DNA of 64,000 nucleotides from Desulfurococcaceae archaeon AG1 (GTDB lineage: Archaea > Thermoproteota > Thermoprotei_A > Sulfolobales > AG1). This document shows positions 44,802 to 54,562 of this stretch, piece after piece. A program made the translations under genes and the position numbers. Every line of letters starts with the position of its first letter. Positions within the stretch are counted from its first letter, which is position 1. The notes beneath the pieces are model-generated. The model saw only the letters and a program-made list of their open reading frames with translations, was not told the DNA's origin and did no database searches. The stretch lies in NCBI GenBank assembly GCA_003116855.1, contig BEWT01000015.1:101445-165444 (forward strand), written 5' to 3'.

Positions 44802-45694
44802 GGATCCTGGTGACAGGCGGTTCAAGCACTCCTGGCTATAAGCTTGTTCTAAAGCTTGCTGAGAGGGGTTATGATGTCTATGCCCAATACTACTCCCACG
44901 AGATCCCCGAGATCCCTGGTGTTAGGAGGGTGAGGCTTGACCTCAGGGATAGCGATAAAATCATCGATGTTCTCGGGGATATCAAACCCAGCATTATTAT
45001 ACATACAGCAGCTGTTGGGGATGTGGATCTCTGCGAAACTAATAGGGATTTTGCTTGGAGGGTTAATGTTGAGGCTACTAAAGCTATCTCTAGGTTTGCG
45101 TCTAGAAATAGATCTTTCTTGGTTTACCTATCAACAGACTATGTTTTTGACGGTGAGAGGGGTATGTATAGAGAGGAAGATACCCCCAACCCGGTGAATT
45201 ACTATGGGTTGACAAAGCTTGTTGCCGAGGGTATTGTTGCCTCCTCAACTGAGGATCATGTTATTGTTAGGGCTAGCCATATATATGGTTTTGGCATGGG
45301 TAGGGTTAATTTTGCGAGACACGTGGTAGAATCGCTGAGCAAGGGTCAGCCTGTAAGGGCTCTTGTGGATCAGTGGCTTTCACCAACCCTAAACACGCTT
45401 CTAGCCGAGGCGATAGTGGAGATTGTTGAGAAGGGTTTGAGAGGACTCTTCCATATTGCTGGTGAGAGAGTGAGTAGATATGATTTTGCCAGAGCTATTG
45501 CTAGGAGGTTTGGTTTTAAAGAAGATCTTATCGAGCCAATAACATCGAGGGATATTGTCTTTAAGGCTAGAAGGCCTAGGGACTCGAGCCTTAATACAGA
45601 GAAGGCTAAGCAGCTGCTCAAAACACCTTTCCATAGTCTCGATCACTCGCTAGAGATCCTCTATAGAGAGTGGCTCTCAGCGAGGGGTGTTTAG
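44798..45694 (+). CDS. rmlD: dTDP-4-dehydrorhamnose reductase (RmlD)
   Basis: Last step of dTDP-L-rhamnose synthesis: NADPH-dependent reduction of the 4-keto sugar. It is 298 aa with MRILVTGGSSTPG, HTAAVGDVDLCE, YLSTDYVFDGE (residues 110-120) and YGLTK (136-140), the family hallmarks, and RARRPRDSSLNTEK-like KARRPRDSSLNTEK near the C-terminus. The ATG... start is TTG 44798 inside the end of the preceding gene. rmlC starts directly after its stop. Confidence 0.92.
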   Translation: MRILVTGGSSTPGYKLVLKLAERGYDVYAQYYSHEIPEIPGVRRVRLDLRDSDKIIDVLGDIKPSIIIHTAAVGDVDLCETNRDFAWRVNVEATKAISRFASRNRSFLVYLSTDYVFDGERGMYREEDTPNPVNYYGLTKLVAEGIVASSTEDHVIVRASHIYGFGMGRVNFARHVVESLSKGQPVRALVDQWLSPTLNTLLAEAIVEIVEKGLRGLFHIAGERVSRYDFARAIARRFGFKEDLIEPITSRDIVFKARRPRDSSLNTEKAKQLLKTPFHSLDHSLEILYREWLSARGV

Positions 45695-46252
45695 ATGCCG
45701 TTCAAGAGCTTTAGAAGGCTTAAGATCCCCGATGTAATATTGATCGAAGCTGAGAGGTTCAACGACGCTAGAGGCTTCTTCTCAGAGCTCTATAAGAGGA
45801 CAGACTACCAAGCCCACGGGGTTTTCCACGACTTCGTCCAGGCTAACCTCAGCTATTCAAGGAGAGGCGTTGTGAGAGGACTTCACTACCAATTAAAACC
45901 AATGGAACAGGGTAAGCTGGTCACAGTAGTCTCGGGAAAGGTGCTTGACGTAGCCTTAGATGTTAGGAGAGGCTCCCCATGGTACGGCTCACACGTGGCT
46001 GTAGAACTATCACCAGGACTCCTCCTATGGATCCCCCCAGGATTCGCACACGGCTTCCAAGCCCTCGAAGATACCTACTTCTTATATTTGGTAACCAAGG
46101 AGTATAGCCAGCAGCATGAGAGATGCGTTAGGTGGGATGACGAGGAGCTTGGGATAGAATGGCCTATTAAGGAGAACGTTATAGTGAGTGATAAGGATAA
46201 GAAATGCCCACCATTAAGAGAAGCTGAAACAAACTTCGAATACCCCATATAG
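45695..46252 (+). CDS. rmlC: dTDP-4-dehydrorhamnose 3,5-epimerase (RmlC)
   Basis: Epimerises dTDP-4-keto-6-deoxyglucose at C3 and C5. The 185-residue cupin has AERFNDARGFFSELY, RRGVVRGLHYQ (catalytic His in RGLHYQ, 61-66), KLVTVVSGKVLDVALDVRRGS and WIPPGFAHGFQAL. All catalytic-region motifs are present and the length is standard. It is the last gene of the operon, adjacent to rmlD with no gap, and is followed by a transposon relic. Confidence 0.94.
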   Translation: MPFKSFRRLKIPDVILIEAERFNDARGFFSELYKRTDYQAHGVFHDFVQANLSYSRRGVVRGLHYQLKPMEQGKLVTVVSGKVLDVALDVRRGSPWYGSHVAVELSPGLLLWIPPGFAHGFQALEDTYFLYLVTKEYSQQHERCVRWDDEELGIEWPIKENVIVSDKDKKCPPLREAETNFEYPI

Positions 46253-46286
46253 AACATCCAGTAACCAAAATATTTAGGAGAGAGTA

Positions 46287-46440
46287 AGGGTTTAGGTTTC
46301 ATAGCGGTTGTTTTTATATCAACCGCTCTTCCCTTAGTTTCACTGGCCTCCACCCGTTTGGGATGACCCCAACCCGCAGCTCCCCCTCATAGCTTTGCCC
46401 TGGTTCACTGCTGTGGGAACTTCTACATCCTGGATCTACC
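46287..46440 (-). mobile_element. tnpB 3'-end relic with right-end hairpin
   Basis: On the minus strand the sequence reads EGELRVGVIPNGWRPVKLREERLI-stop in one frame, the same ending as the relic at 59500. It then forms a perfect 8-bp hairpin (CAACCGCT/AGCGGTTG; 46320-46327 with 46303-46310, 9-nt loop) and ends in GCTATGAAACC. Nearly the whole upstream part of the transposase gene is missing. It lies 35 nt after rmlC. Confidence 0.7.
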
Positions 46441-47436
46441 GTAAAAATAATAGAGCTTACACTGTGTTCTCATAGAACTATGAGTTTAATATCATTTTTA
46501 TAAACCCTCATGAAATCCGGAACAGTTGGTTACGGCTAACATAGACGGCTAATCTGTTGATGGGATGTTCTATATGATAGCATTCCAGCCTCGTCAGGCG
46601 CCTAAGAGCCTGTAAGGAAAACAGTATGATATGTATTATGTGCTAGGCTAAGGCTTTAAGGGTTTTATTAATCTCTTTAAGAGATCAATTTATAAGAACG
46701 CGTGTATATTGTGATATATTGTCATCACGGTTCTCAAGATCCTCTGTATCTATTGAGGTTTTGCACAGGCTAGCAGTGTTCACGATGCTCAAAGATTTGC
46801 TCCTGCGTGTCCAGACGATCTTAAGGCAGATCCCTAGGTTGTCTTGGCTCTCGGACAGTCTTAGAATAATCTCTTAAAACACGACTATGCCTTTGAGACT
46901 CAATCTCCAAGCTTCCAAGATGCCTTAGATTAAAGATTAATTTATTGTTCACCTTCAGTGCGAGGTATTTCGAGTCACGAAAGTAAACGGCTTGAGTCTA
47001 GCAGCGGTATCGGTGTGAAGGATTTTTTATCATTCCGCTGGCCTAACGTGAACTTTCACCATGCTAGGTTTCTCTCCCTTGCTATGGGAGGATTTTTGTG
47101 ATTAATTGACAAAGGCTCCTTATATCTATCAGGGATACTTATATTTGGCTTAGCCTAGTTCCACGTATTATGTGTGGAGAAAATATCTTCTTTTATTAAA
47201 TAGCACGCCTTTGGGTTAATGAATCATACTTTGGAGAGTAGATAAGGTAAAGTTATGGAAAATACATAGGCTTAATTAATAGCTTTAAACTCTAATAGAT
47301 TCTAATAAAGGCTTTTCTTAGGCAGATAGTTCTTATATGTTGATATCCCAATATGGATAGGCTTTTCTCGATTTGAGCAAATCGATCCGATGTTTTTATG
47401 TGTAAAGATCTTCACCACATATTAGATATATTCTGA
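46441..47436. other. 1-kb intergenic region with one possible small gene
   Basis: No recognisable gene in most of this stretch. One 52-codon frame (TTG 46719 to 46877; SSRFSRSSVSIEVLHRLAVF start, helical and basic) lies at leaderless distance from a good TATA box (AATTTATAAG, 46688-46697). It may be a small expressed protein. Nothing else was seen. Confidence 0.35.
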
Positions 47437-48561
47437 CTACTGAGGATCTTCATTTAATCCCTGTCTGAATATTTTCTCTACATTTTCTGCCGTTTTATCC
47501 CATGTCAACTCTTTTGCTGTTCTTAGACCGTTTTTCCTCAGCTCTTCTGCTAAGTTCTCATCAGTTAATATTCTGAAAATAGCCTTAGCCATACTCTCAG
47601 GATCCTCTGGTGGGACTACAAGGGAGTTTACCTCGTGGAAACAGTAATCCTCTGTTCCATATCTGGTAGTGACTACAGGGGTTCCACAGGCCATGGCTTC
47701 AAGGGGCGGTAGTGGAGAGCTCTCATAAGGCGATGGGTTTACCGCAACGTCGGCCATGGAGTAAAGCTCTGCCAGCTTTTCGTCTGACGGATTCACGAAG
47801 TATTCTGTTGGAACTGGAGATAGCTTAGCTAGCCTAGGATCATCGCCATAGAGAATCAACTTCAATTTAAGGTTAGAACTCTTACGGATAATGTTTAAGG
47901 CTTTATATATATAATTCAAATTACCTGCTTTACCCCTCTTACCGAGCGCGATGATAGCTTTAACATCCCTCCTCTTTTCCACATTCCTTGGAAAGAAGAC
48001 GCTTGTATCAACACCTGGGAGAACCACCGGCCCTTCACGACCTATTTCTTTTCTTAGCATCCCATTAACCCAAGAGGAATTAACAATCCACTTCATTGGA
48101 AGATAGTAGGTCTCTTTAGCTATATGATAGAGATAAGGATCTGAGGCGAAGAAGAGGGGCTCATAATGTTGTATATAGTAGAAAGGGCGTCCTTTACCAC
48201 TCCCATATACAGCATGGGCTGAGAGGCAGTATGTAGCTACATTTATATCCACATCATCTGGGATTGCGAGGGCTAGGATTTTATTACGATCTATGTAATA
48301 TGGGATCTTGATTTTCCCTAGAAGCCAGTTACTTAGCAAACTGATCGAGAATCTTCCCTTAAAGGGAATATAGATCGAATACTTTGACTCAGGATATATT
48401 ATTCTCACCTTATCACTAAATCGAAACCATTGATGTCTTGGAGTGCCAAGACTAGTTATAGTTACTTCATGGCCTCTCTTGGCCAGCCTATTTGCCACCT
48501 CAAATATAACCCTTGTGCCCCCAGTCCTACGGGTGCTCCACAATGCAAAGTTAATCTTCAT
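47437..48561 (-). CDS. Glycosyltransferase family 4
   Basis: GT-B transferase, about 374 aa. N-terminal domain: FALWSTRRTGGTRVIFEVANRLAKRGHEVTI. Donor domain: VLPGVDTSVFFPRN, AIIALGKRGKAGN, ELYSMADVAVNPSPYESSPLPPLEAMACGTPVV (the E-x7-E motif region) and GTEDYCFHEVNSLVVPPEDPE. A TATA box (TTTTTATAAATA, minus strand, about 48594-48605) puts the transcript start near 48571, so ATG 48561 is preferred to ATG 48579. It stands alone at the end of the glycan island. Confidence 0.88.
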   Translation of the reverse strand: MKINFALWSTRRTGGTRVIFEVANRLAKRGHEVTITSLGTPRHQWFRFSDKVRIIYPESKYSIYIPFKGRFSISLLSNWLLGKIKIPYYIDRNKILALAIPDDVDINVATYCLSAHAVYGSGKGRPFYYIQHYEPLFFASDPYLYHIAKETYYLPMKWIVNSSWVNGMLRKEIGREGPVVLPGVDTSVFFPRNVEKRRDVKAIIALGKRGKAGNLNYIYKALNIIRKSSNLKLKLILYGDDPRLAKLSPVPTEYFVNPSDEKLAELYSMADVAVNPSPYESSPLPPLEAMACGTPVVTTRYGTEDYCFHEVNSLVVPPEDPESMAKAIFRILTDENLAEELRKNGLRTAKELTWDKTAENVEKIFRQGLNEDPQ

Positions 48562-48579
48562 CCTTCTGCCCCGATACAA

Positions 48580-49355
48580 AAGTTAATCGCAAGATATTTA
48601 TAAAAACATCAAGCTGTTCTACTACTGTTTCGGATTTCATGAAGACTTGTATGGGTTGATATCAATATTGATTATAGGGAGGGCTTAAGGAGGTCTATAA
48701 TGCTAGGGTAGTGGGGAAAGTTTGGAAGAACATGTTAAGGAGCCATATAGATATTGCTAAATCAAGAGCAGACAGTGTTTCGAATTTAATAGGAATTATG
48801 ATAGTTGATCTAGCTATCGCCTAGACCTATGGAAATGCAGGAAACGGTTTAAACCTTCACTAAAACAGGTTTTAAGAGTAATTAGAAGATCCTAGCATGT
48901 ATATGCAATGAAAGGATCTTCGCATTAACCATATACCCATAGCATTACTACGCTCATCACTTACACACAAGCTCCTTCCCAAAATCCATTTGTAGTTTGC
49001 GGGTTTGTAGAGTTTTATTGAACACCGCCGGGTAGTCTTAAAGATTAAAGATATTGCAGTAAAATAGCATAGATAGTAGTTATCAGATAATATATAGCAC
49101 TACTACCACCCCTCGACGCCTATATAGCTATTAAGGTAGGTTTTGCTGCTATTGAAACGATCCTGCATTTGTAATAGCTTAAAGTTATTGAGTACTCCGG
49201 CTCAACAAACAGTCCAGAAGCTCTGTTGCAGAGCTAAGGAATGTCCTATAGAACCTTGTATTGGCAGAATTGTTTTTGGTTTAGTTTGCTGTGTGTTTAA
49301 CTTTCTTATTGTTAAACTTATTAGTTGTTTAGCTCGATACTATGTGGTGTGTTCT
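48580..49355. other. Intergenic region with a decayed coding fragment
   Basis: At 48655-48825 the plus strand has coding-like pieces in two frames (IDYREGLRRS, then EVYNARVVGKVWKNMLRSHIDIAKSRADS) interrupted by stops. They look helical, and a PaREP1-like origin is possible but not shown. From 48826 to 49355 nothing is recognisable. An open frame from 49143 merely extends the antitoxin gene upstream. Confidence 0.35.
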
Positions 49356-49610
49356 ATGAAGGGTGTTTCTTTTGAGGCTAAGGTTAGTAGGAAGAGGTTG
49401 ATCTCGATTCCTAAGGCTGCTGCTGAGGCTGTTGGTATTAGTGAGGGTATGAGGGTTAGGATAACTGTTGATGATGGTAGGCTGATCATAGAGCCTGTGA
49501 GGGATGCTATATGGTATGCTCTCCATGGTCCTAAGATAGGCTATATAGGCTTTGAGGAGCTTGAGGGGGAGAGTATGCGTGAGCAGGAGAGGATTAAGAA
49601 TTCTGGTTGA
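49356..49610 (+). CDS. AbrB/SpoVT-type antitoxin
   Basis: About 84 residues. The N-terminal swapped-hairpin domain reads FEAKVSRKRLISIPKAAAEAVGISEGMRVRITVDDGRLIIEPV, and the C-terminal tail (IGFEELEGESMREQERIKNS) would bind the toxin. ATG 49356 is taken although the frame is open to 49143; the upstream part is Cys-rich and unlike the family. It overlaps the PIN toxin gene by about 32 nt. Confidence 0.82.
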   Translation: MKGVSFEAKVSRKRLISIPKAAAEAVGISEGMRVRITVDDGRLIIEPVRDAIWYALHGPKIGYIGFEELEGESMREQERIKNSG

Positions 49611-50028
49611 TACATTCTTTATATTGCCGGTGCTTGGTTTTAAAACTGATAATGCTATACTAAACTCATTACCCTTGCTAAGGTTGTGTGATGTCTATTA
49701 CAGTGATGTGAGCATCCTTGAAGCCCTATGGAAGATAGTAAGGGTTATCAAGGATAGGGAGCAGGCTAGAATAGTTCTGGAGGGCGCCGGGCTATTGGGA
49801 TCATCGTTCAAACGCGTGGAGATCGATGGGAAAGCTCTCGGGATAGCTATAGAGCTGTATTTGAAGGGGCATAAGGATCTTATAGACAATATCCTCTACG
49901 GAGTCTCGATCTCCAAGAACCTCAAGCTCTTAACGATAGATAAAGAGCTGAGGATCTTCATTAAAAACCAAGGATTAGAAGACACATTACTATACCCCGA
50001 AGAGCTCGCTAGAGCCTTAGGCATTTAG
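49579..50028 (+). CDS. PIN-domain protein (VapC-type toxin)
   Basis: Putative Mg-dependent ribonuclease of the PIN fold, about 149 aa. RILVDTFFILPVLG gives the first Asp. SDVSILEALWKIV carries the conserved Glu, and the segment KDLIDNILYGVSISKNLKLLTIDKEL carries the later acidic residues. GTG 49579 is the likely start; the frame is open to 49552. Paired with the AbrB antitoxin by overlap. Unlike the pair at 31.2 kb, both members are intact. Confidence 0.8.
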   Translation: MSRRGLRILVDTFFILPVLGFKTDNAILNSLPLLRLCDVYYSDVSILEALWKIVRVIKDREQARIVLEGAGLLGSSFKRVEIDGKALGIAIELYLKGHKDLIDNILYGVSISKNLKLLTIDKELRIFIKNQGLEDTLLYPEELARALGI

Positions 50029-50287
50029 CTGCGGCAGAATCTTAATATAATAGCTAGAGGATCGACCTATATCTCCTGCCATTTGTTTACGCTGTGACGA
50101 ATGTTTTGAGGGCTTTCTAGAACAGATCTATTTAATAATGTTATAAAGGGATCGATGATCCTGCGAAGAAAGCTGAAGAGAGTAAACGCGATTTCCAAGC
50201 TAGCAAGCTCTTTGCCTTCGAAAAGCCTATAAAGGGAGTTTGCTTCAATGTGGCCATAAGTTTAACTGTTATATTATTGATCTTGAT

Positions 50288-50479
50288 ATGGTGGGTATTA
50301 TTGAGTCGGTATTCTGGTTGTTCTTCGCAGCGTGGGGTTTTCACAGTGTTCTCTTAGTCTTATCTATGCTTATCACTTCCACGTATGGGCGATATTATGG
50401 ATGTTATGGAGGTTTTCTGGATCTTGTTACCAGCTTGGGGGCCTTGTTCTTGCTATATTTAAGTCCAGGATTTTTCTGA
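50288..50479 (+). CDS. Possible small membrane protein, 63 aa
   Basis: ATG 50288 opens a frame for two hydrophobic helices (IIESVFWLFFAAWGFHSVLLVLSMLI and LVTSLGALFLLYLS). The gap 50029-50583 in front of the orphan ATPase holds only this. It could be a small membrane protein or a remnant of a permease. Confidence 0.3.
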   Translation: MVGIIESVFWLFFAAWGFHSVLLVLSMLITSTYGRYYGCYGGFLDLVTSLGALFLLYLSPGFF

Positions 50480-50583
50480 CTAACCTCTATTTGGTGTGTC
50501 TCTCTAGTGTTATGAAAAGTTGATTGTGGGTGACGTTATGTTTATAGGTCTTGATGGGGGATTTATCATAGAGCTGTAGAGAT

Positions 50584-51651
50584 TTGCCTGCTGTAGAGCT
50601 TGTTAGTGTTACTAAGAGGTTTGGTAGGACTGTCGCTGTTGATAGTGTTAGTTTTAGTGTTGAGAAGGGAGAGCTCTTCACGATTCTTGGTCCTTCTGGG
50701 TGTGGTAAGACTACTACTCTTAGGCTTATTGCTGGGCTTGAGATCCCTGATGGTGGTAGGATCTATATTGGTGGTAGGGATGTTACTTGGAGTAAGCCTT
50801 ATGAGAGGAACACTGCTATGGTTTTTCAGAACTGGGCTTTATGGCCCCATATGAGTGTTTTTGATAATATAGCCTATGGATTGAGGGTTAGGAAGGTCCC
50901 TGGGGATGAGGTTAGGAGGAGGGTTAAACGGATCCTCGAGATCGTTGGTCTTGAGGGGCTTGAGAACCGCTATCCCCACCAGCTCTCGGGGGGTCAGCAG
51001 CAGAGGGTTGCTTTGGCTAGGGCTCTTGTGGTTGAGCCGGAGGTCCTCTTGCTAGACGAGCCTCTGAGCAATCTAGATGCGAGGCTCAGGATCTCGATGA
51101 GGAGCGAGATCAGGTCTATGCAGAAGAAGCTAGGGATCACAGCTATATATGTTACACACGATCAGGAAGAGGCTATGTCGATCTCGGATAGAATAGGTGT
51201 TATGGATAAGGGGAGGATGATCCAGATAGGAAGCCCGGAAGAGATCTATAGAAACCCGAGAAACCTCTTCGTAGCAACATTCATAGGAAAAAGCGCCACA
51301 ATAGAGGGGAAGATCATAGAGATAAACAGCGACATAGTCGAGATAGAAACACCAGGAGGCAGAATAAAAGCCCGCTGGATGGATAGAGAAAAACCAATAA
51401 CAGGCGGTAGAGCAGTGATAGTGATAAGACCAGAAGAGACAAGCATATCGAGACAGCCAAAAGGACCATGCATAGAAGGGGTATTGAAAAACACATCATT
51501 CCTAGGAGACAGAACCCAAGTAACAATCGAAATAGGAGGCAGAGACATAATCACATACACAGACCCACGAGAAACAGAAACACTAAGATCGAGAGAAGCA
51601 TCAAAAATATACCTATGCCTAGAAGAACCACCAAAAGCATTCCAAACATAA
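50584..51651 (+). CDS. ABC transporter ATPase, MalK/UgpC type
   Basis: 355 residues. Walker A GPSGCGKTT (36-44), Q-loop VFQNWALWPHM, signature LSGGQQQRVALARAL, Walker B VLLLDEPLSNLD and VTHDQEEAM are intact, followed by a C-terminal TOBE/OB regulatory domain (about residues 230-355). Such ATPases drive sugar, polyamine or metal importers. No receptor or permease gene adjoins, so it may serve several transporters. The start is TTG 50584. Confidence 0.9.
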   Translation: MPAVELVSVTKRFGRTVAVDSVSFSVEKGELFTILGPSGCGKTTTLRLIAGLEIPDGGRIYIGGRDVTWSKPYERNTAMVFQNWALWPHMSVFDNIAYGLRVRKVPGDEVRRRVKRILEIVGLEGLENRYPHQLSGGQQQRVALARALVVEPEVLLLDEPLSNLDARLRISMRSEIRSMQKKLGITAIYVTHDQEEAMSISDRIGVMDKGRMIQIGSPEEIYRNPRNLFVATFIGKSATIEGKIIEINSDIVEIETPGGRIKARWMDREKPITGGRAVIVIRPEETSISRQPKGPCIEGVLKNTSFLGDRTQVTIEIGGRDIITYTDPRETETLRSREASKIYLCLEEPPKAFQT

Positions 51652-51682
51652 AAACACCCAAACACAGATCATAACGAGCATA

Positions 51683-52195
51683 ATGAGCAGTCAAAACATC
51701 ACCATACCCGAGAGGATCGTTAAAAAAGCCAAAGAGCTAGGAATAGATATAACAGACATAGTGATCGAAACACTAGCAGAGAAGCTAGGAATAGATCCCG
51801 TAGAAGAGCTAGAAGCACGCACAGAGCTGGCGAAAAAATACCTAGAAGAAGGAATAAGACTCACAGACAGCAACCCCGTACAAGCATCAGAAAAACTCTA
51901 CAAAGCCGCGGAAGAAGCTGTAAAAGCAGCAGCAAAGATCCTCAACCTACCAGTAATATCAAACGTTAAAGAGAGAGGCAGATGGACAGCAACGGATCTA
52001 GAGAAAGCTGTAGAGACACTGAGCAAGAAATACGGAGAGCAGATAATACTCTGGTGGGACGCTGCATGGACTCTTCATGTCTGGGGGTTCCACGAGGCTA
52101 AACTAGATTCAGAAGCTGTGAGAACGAGGATCCCGTATATAGAGAAAATGATCCAGCTCCTCGATATGCTGAAAACACGATCCACACCCACGTGA
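51683..52195 (+). CDS. PaREP1 family protein
   Basis: 170 residues, all helical. The core EEGIRLTDSNPVQASEKLYKAAEEAVKAAAKIL, followed by WTATDLEKAVETLSKKYGE and WWDAAWTLHVWGFHEAKLD, is the PaREP1/PaREP8 pattern, a crenarchaeal family related to HEPN-type domains and often multi-copy. Function not established. An N-terminal helix set (residues 5-45) precedes the core. Only 31 nt separate it from the orphan ATPase. Confidence 0.8.
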   Translation: MSSQNITIPERIVKKAKELGIDITDIVIETLAEKLGIDPVEELEARTELAKKYLEEGIRLTDSNPVQASEKLYKAAEEAVKAAAKILNLPVISNVKERGRWTATDLEKAVETLSKKYGEQIILWWDAAWTLHVWGFHEAKLDSEAVRTRIPYIEKMIQLLDMLKTRSTPT

Positions 52196-52359
52196 TCTCG
52201 ATCCTGATAGCATTGCTCCACCCATATAGAAGAAGATCTATATGATCGAGAGACACATATACGGTATCTCAGCATCAGAGTATCCTGGTTACACGTTTGC
52301 TTCTTGGGTTAATCCTTGGATAATAGTCATGTAGATCCTTCGTGGGATGAAAAAGATCT

Positions 52360-54507
52360 TTATTTAAGGTCTATTTTGCCCGTTTCTTGCAGGGTATCTA
52401 TGTTGTATGTTTTTATTGATTCGTGGGATATTGTGTAGATCGTGTCTCCTATGTATATCGATCTTGATGCCCCCTCATGGCTTAGTATTGCTTTGAGTTC
52501 TAGCTTATTATTCTCAATGCTTATCACCGCTATTCCCGATAGTATTCCGTCTTTCGAGATCATCCTGGTTGTTATGGGTATTAGTAGCAATCCTCTCTCG
52601 AGGTTTATTGTTACTGCGTGGTGGTCTCCTAGTGCTTGGCTCCAGGCGTTCTCGATTTTTAGCACTGCTGTTTCGACTATGTTTCTAGGATCTTTTGTGT
52701 TGAAGAGCGAGATTTTCAGGCTATTGTTCTCGATCCCTATTCCTAGCAGTGTTTCTCTTGCTAGTGGGTGTAGGTATTCGCTAAAGCCTGGGATCTTTAT
52801 GTATCCGAGGATCTCTGGCTTCTCTGGGTTGCTTATATCTATAGCGTATAGTGGGTCGATCTGTCTGAATGTTACTAGATAGAATATATCTCCCACAAGC
52901 CTTGCAGCATAGATCCTCTCCCCCTCGGCAAGCCCTTCGAGAATACCCACGATCTTTCTATCTGCTAGGGATGCTATGTAGACGTTATTCACAGACTCTC
53001 CCTGCGGGTTAGTGCCTATATATATGAAGGGGATTGGGGATGGGGGTAACCTGATCATCTCCCTGGTTGTTGGAATAACCATGGTTCTTGTGGTGCGGTT
53101 AGAGCCTGCTATACACTCTATAATAGTTACCGTGGCATTCACAGCAGTGCTTTTGGTCTCTATACGTGCATAGCTTGCCATGATACTAGCGCTTATATTC
53201 CTACTGGTTGTTGCAACCACGAGGTGTTCTTTATACTCCTCTATGGAGAACTGATCCAGGATACTCCCAGGAACCTCTATATAGCCCCTATACATCGTCT
53301 CAAGATCCCTAACATCTATAACATGGATCCTCGATGTGTCTCTAAAAACCTCTGTTGATAGCTTTTGCGAGGCGTTAGACACTATAGCCTGTGCTTCGCT
53401 TAGATCTAGTGTTGATAGGTATTTACTAACAAGCCCGAGGGCCTTGTAATAAGCGCCCCTCCCAACAAGCTCGAGCACTTGGGAGGATATATTGCTAGGC
53501 ATATAGCCCGCAAGGATCTCTAGGGCTCTCGCCATAGCCTTGTAATAAGCCGGGTTTATAGACACCACATATAGCCTCGAGGCACTCATATAGATCCAAC
53601 TGCTATAAGACATTAGTAGAGAGAACTCCCTATGACCTCCTCTTGAGAGATCTATAGAGGCTATTGTTACAAAAGAGCTGGGCATAGGGTCTACTTGGAA
53701 CACAAGCCCTGGATCTATTGGGACACCGTTAACAGAGGGGGTGGTGTTAACAATAGCTGGCATCGATATTACTAGATAGACCGTGCCATTGATCATCCTA
53801 GCACCAGATATATAGCCTGTATAGACTATCCTAGCAATTTCAGAGGGTCTCGAGGGGGTGGATATATCGTATATATAGATAGAGGTGTTCCCAGCCATCC
53901 TAATAGGAGGAGCTATTACAGAGACCCTGGGGATTGGAAGAGGCTCGATAGCAACGCGATCCTCTCGGGCTATTACGGCAAGCCTATCACCCCATAGAAA
54001 GACCCCATGTATATACCCATCAATAGATATTGAGGCTAGGATCCTGAGACCCTGGGGATCCACGATAAAAGCCCTACCACCAGAGGCAACGACTATTAAT
54101 CTACCATCGGTCTTAACAATATCGAGCTCATCAACCCCCACAACCTGGACATTAGTTGTGGAGAAACTAGCAGGAGGAACCGGGGCGGGAGAACCGCCTT
54201 GAGATGCTGTAGGTGTAATTACAGCCCTGATAGCATCAGCGGCATATGGATATCCATAGGCTTCTTCCAAGCTGCTGAGGAGACCCCAGATCTCCTCGTA
54301 GCTTGAGAAGCTCCTTAGATTGCTGAAACCTATGAGCCCACCGCTACCCACGCCTCCTGGTGTCTGGGTTTTCTGCGTAGATGGTGGGATATATAGTGAT
54401 GTGAGGATCGCTATGGATGCTATGATCATGAGGGCTATTGATATGCTTACTAGAACAAACCTGGATCTATGCCTACCCATACTCGGATTGGGAGAAGTGC
54501 TAGCCAT
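52360..54507 (-). CDS. Secreted beta-propeller domain protein (PF09826-like)
   Basis: About 715 residues. An N-terminal membrane helix (FVLVSISIALMIIASIAIL) is followed by a Pro/Gly-rich linker and a long beta-rich domain. The entry motif STTNVQVVGVDELDIVKTDG is typical of the archaeal C-terminal beta-propeller family (distantly WD40-like). Repeated blades of the form YIYDIS, IASIDLS, IHVIDV, YAIDISNPEKPEILGYIKIPG are visible. It is probably anchored outside the membrane; function unknown. ATG 54507 is preferred to TTG 54519 because GGAG precedes it. Confidence 0.85.
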   Translation of the reverse strand: MASTSPNPSMGRHRSRFVLVSISIALMIIASIAILTSLYIPPSTQKTQTPGGVGSGGLIGFSNLRSFSSYEEIWGLLSSLEEAYGYPYAADAIRAVITPTASQGGSPAPVPPASFSTTNVQVVGVDELDIVKTDGRLIVVASGGRAFIVDPQGLRILASISIDGYIHGVFLWGDRLAVIAREDRVAIEPLPIPRVSVIAPPIRMAGNTSIYIYDISTPSRPSEIARIVYTGYISGARMINGTVYLVISMPAIVNTTPSVNGVPIDPGLVFQVDPMPSSFVTIASIDLSRGGHREFSLLMSYSSWIYMSASRLYVVSINPAYYKAMARALEILAGYMPSNISSQVLELVGRGAYYKALGLVSKYLSTLDLSEAQAIVSNASQKLSTEVFRDTSRIHVIDVRDLETMYRGYIEVPGSILDQFSIEEYKEHLVVATTSRNISASIMASYARIETKSTAVNATVTIIECIAGSNRTTRTMVIPTTREMIRLPPSPIPFIYIGTNPQGESVNNVYIASLADRKIVGILEGLAEGERIYAARLVGDIFYLVTFRQIDPLYAIDISNPEKPEILGYIKIPGFSEYLHPLARETLLGIGIENNSLKISLFNTKDPRNIVETAVLKIENAWSQALGDHHAVTINLERGLLLIPITTRMISKDGILSGIAVISIENNKLELKAILSHEGASRSIYIGDTIYTISHESIKTYNIDTLQETGKIDLK

Positions 54508-54562
54508 ACAGATCTCCAAGAGCTATTTGGTAGAGTTAAAATAACTCTAGGCTTTGCACACC

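Noticed and set aside
49143-49355. N-terminal extension of the AbrB antitoxin frame by 71 codons
   Set aside because: Cys-rich, unlike the family, and ATG 49356 matches the normal domain start.
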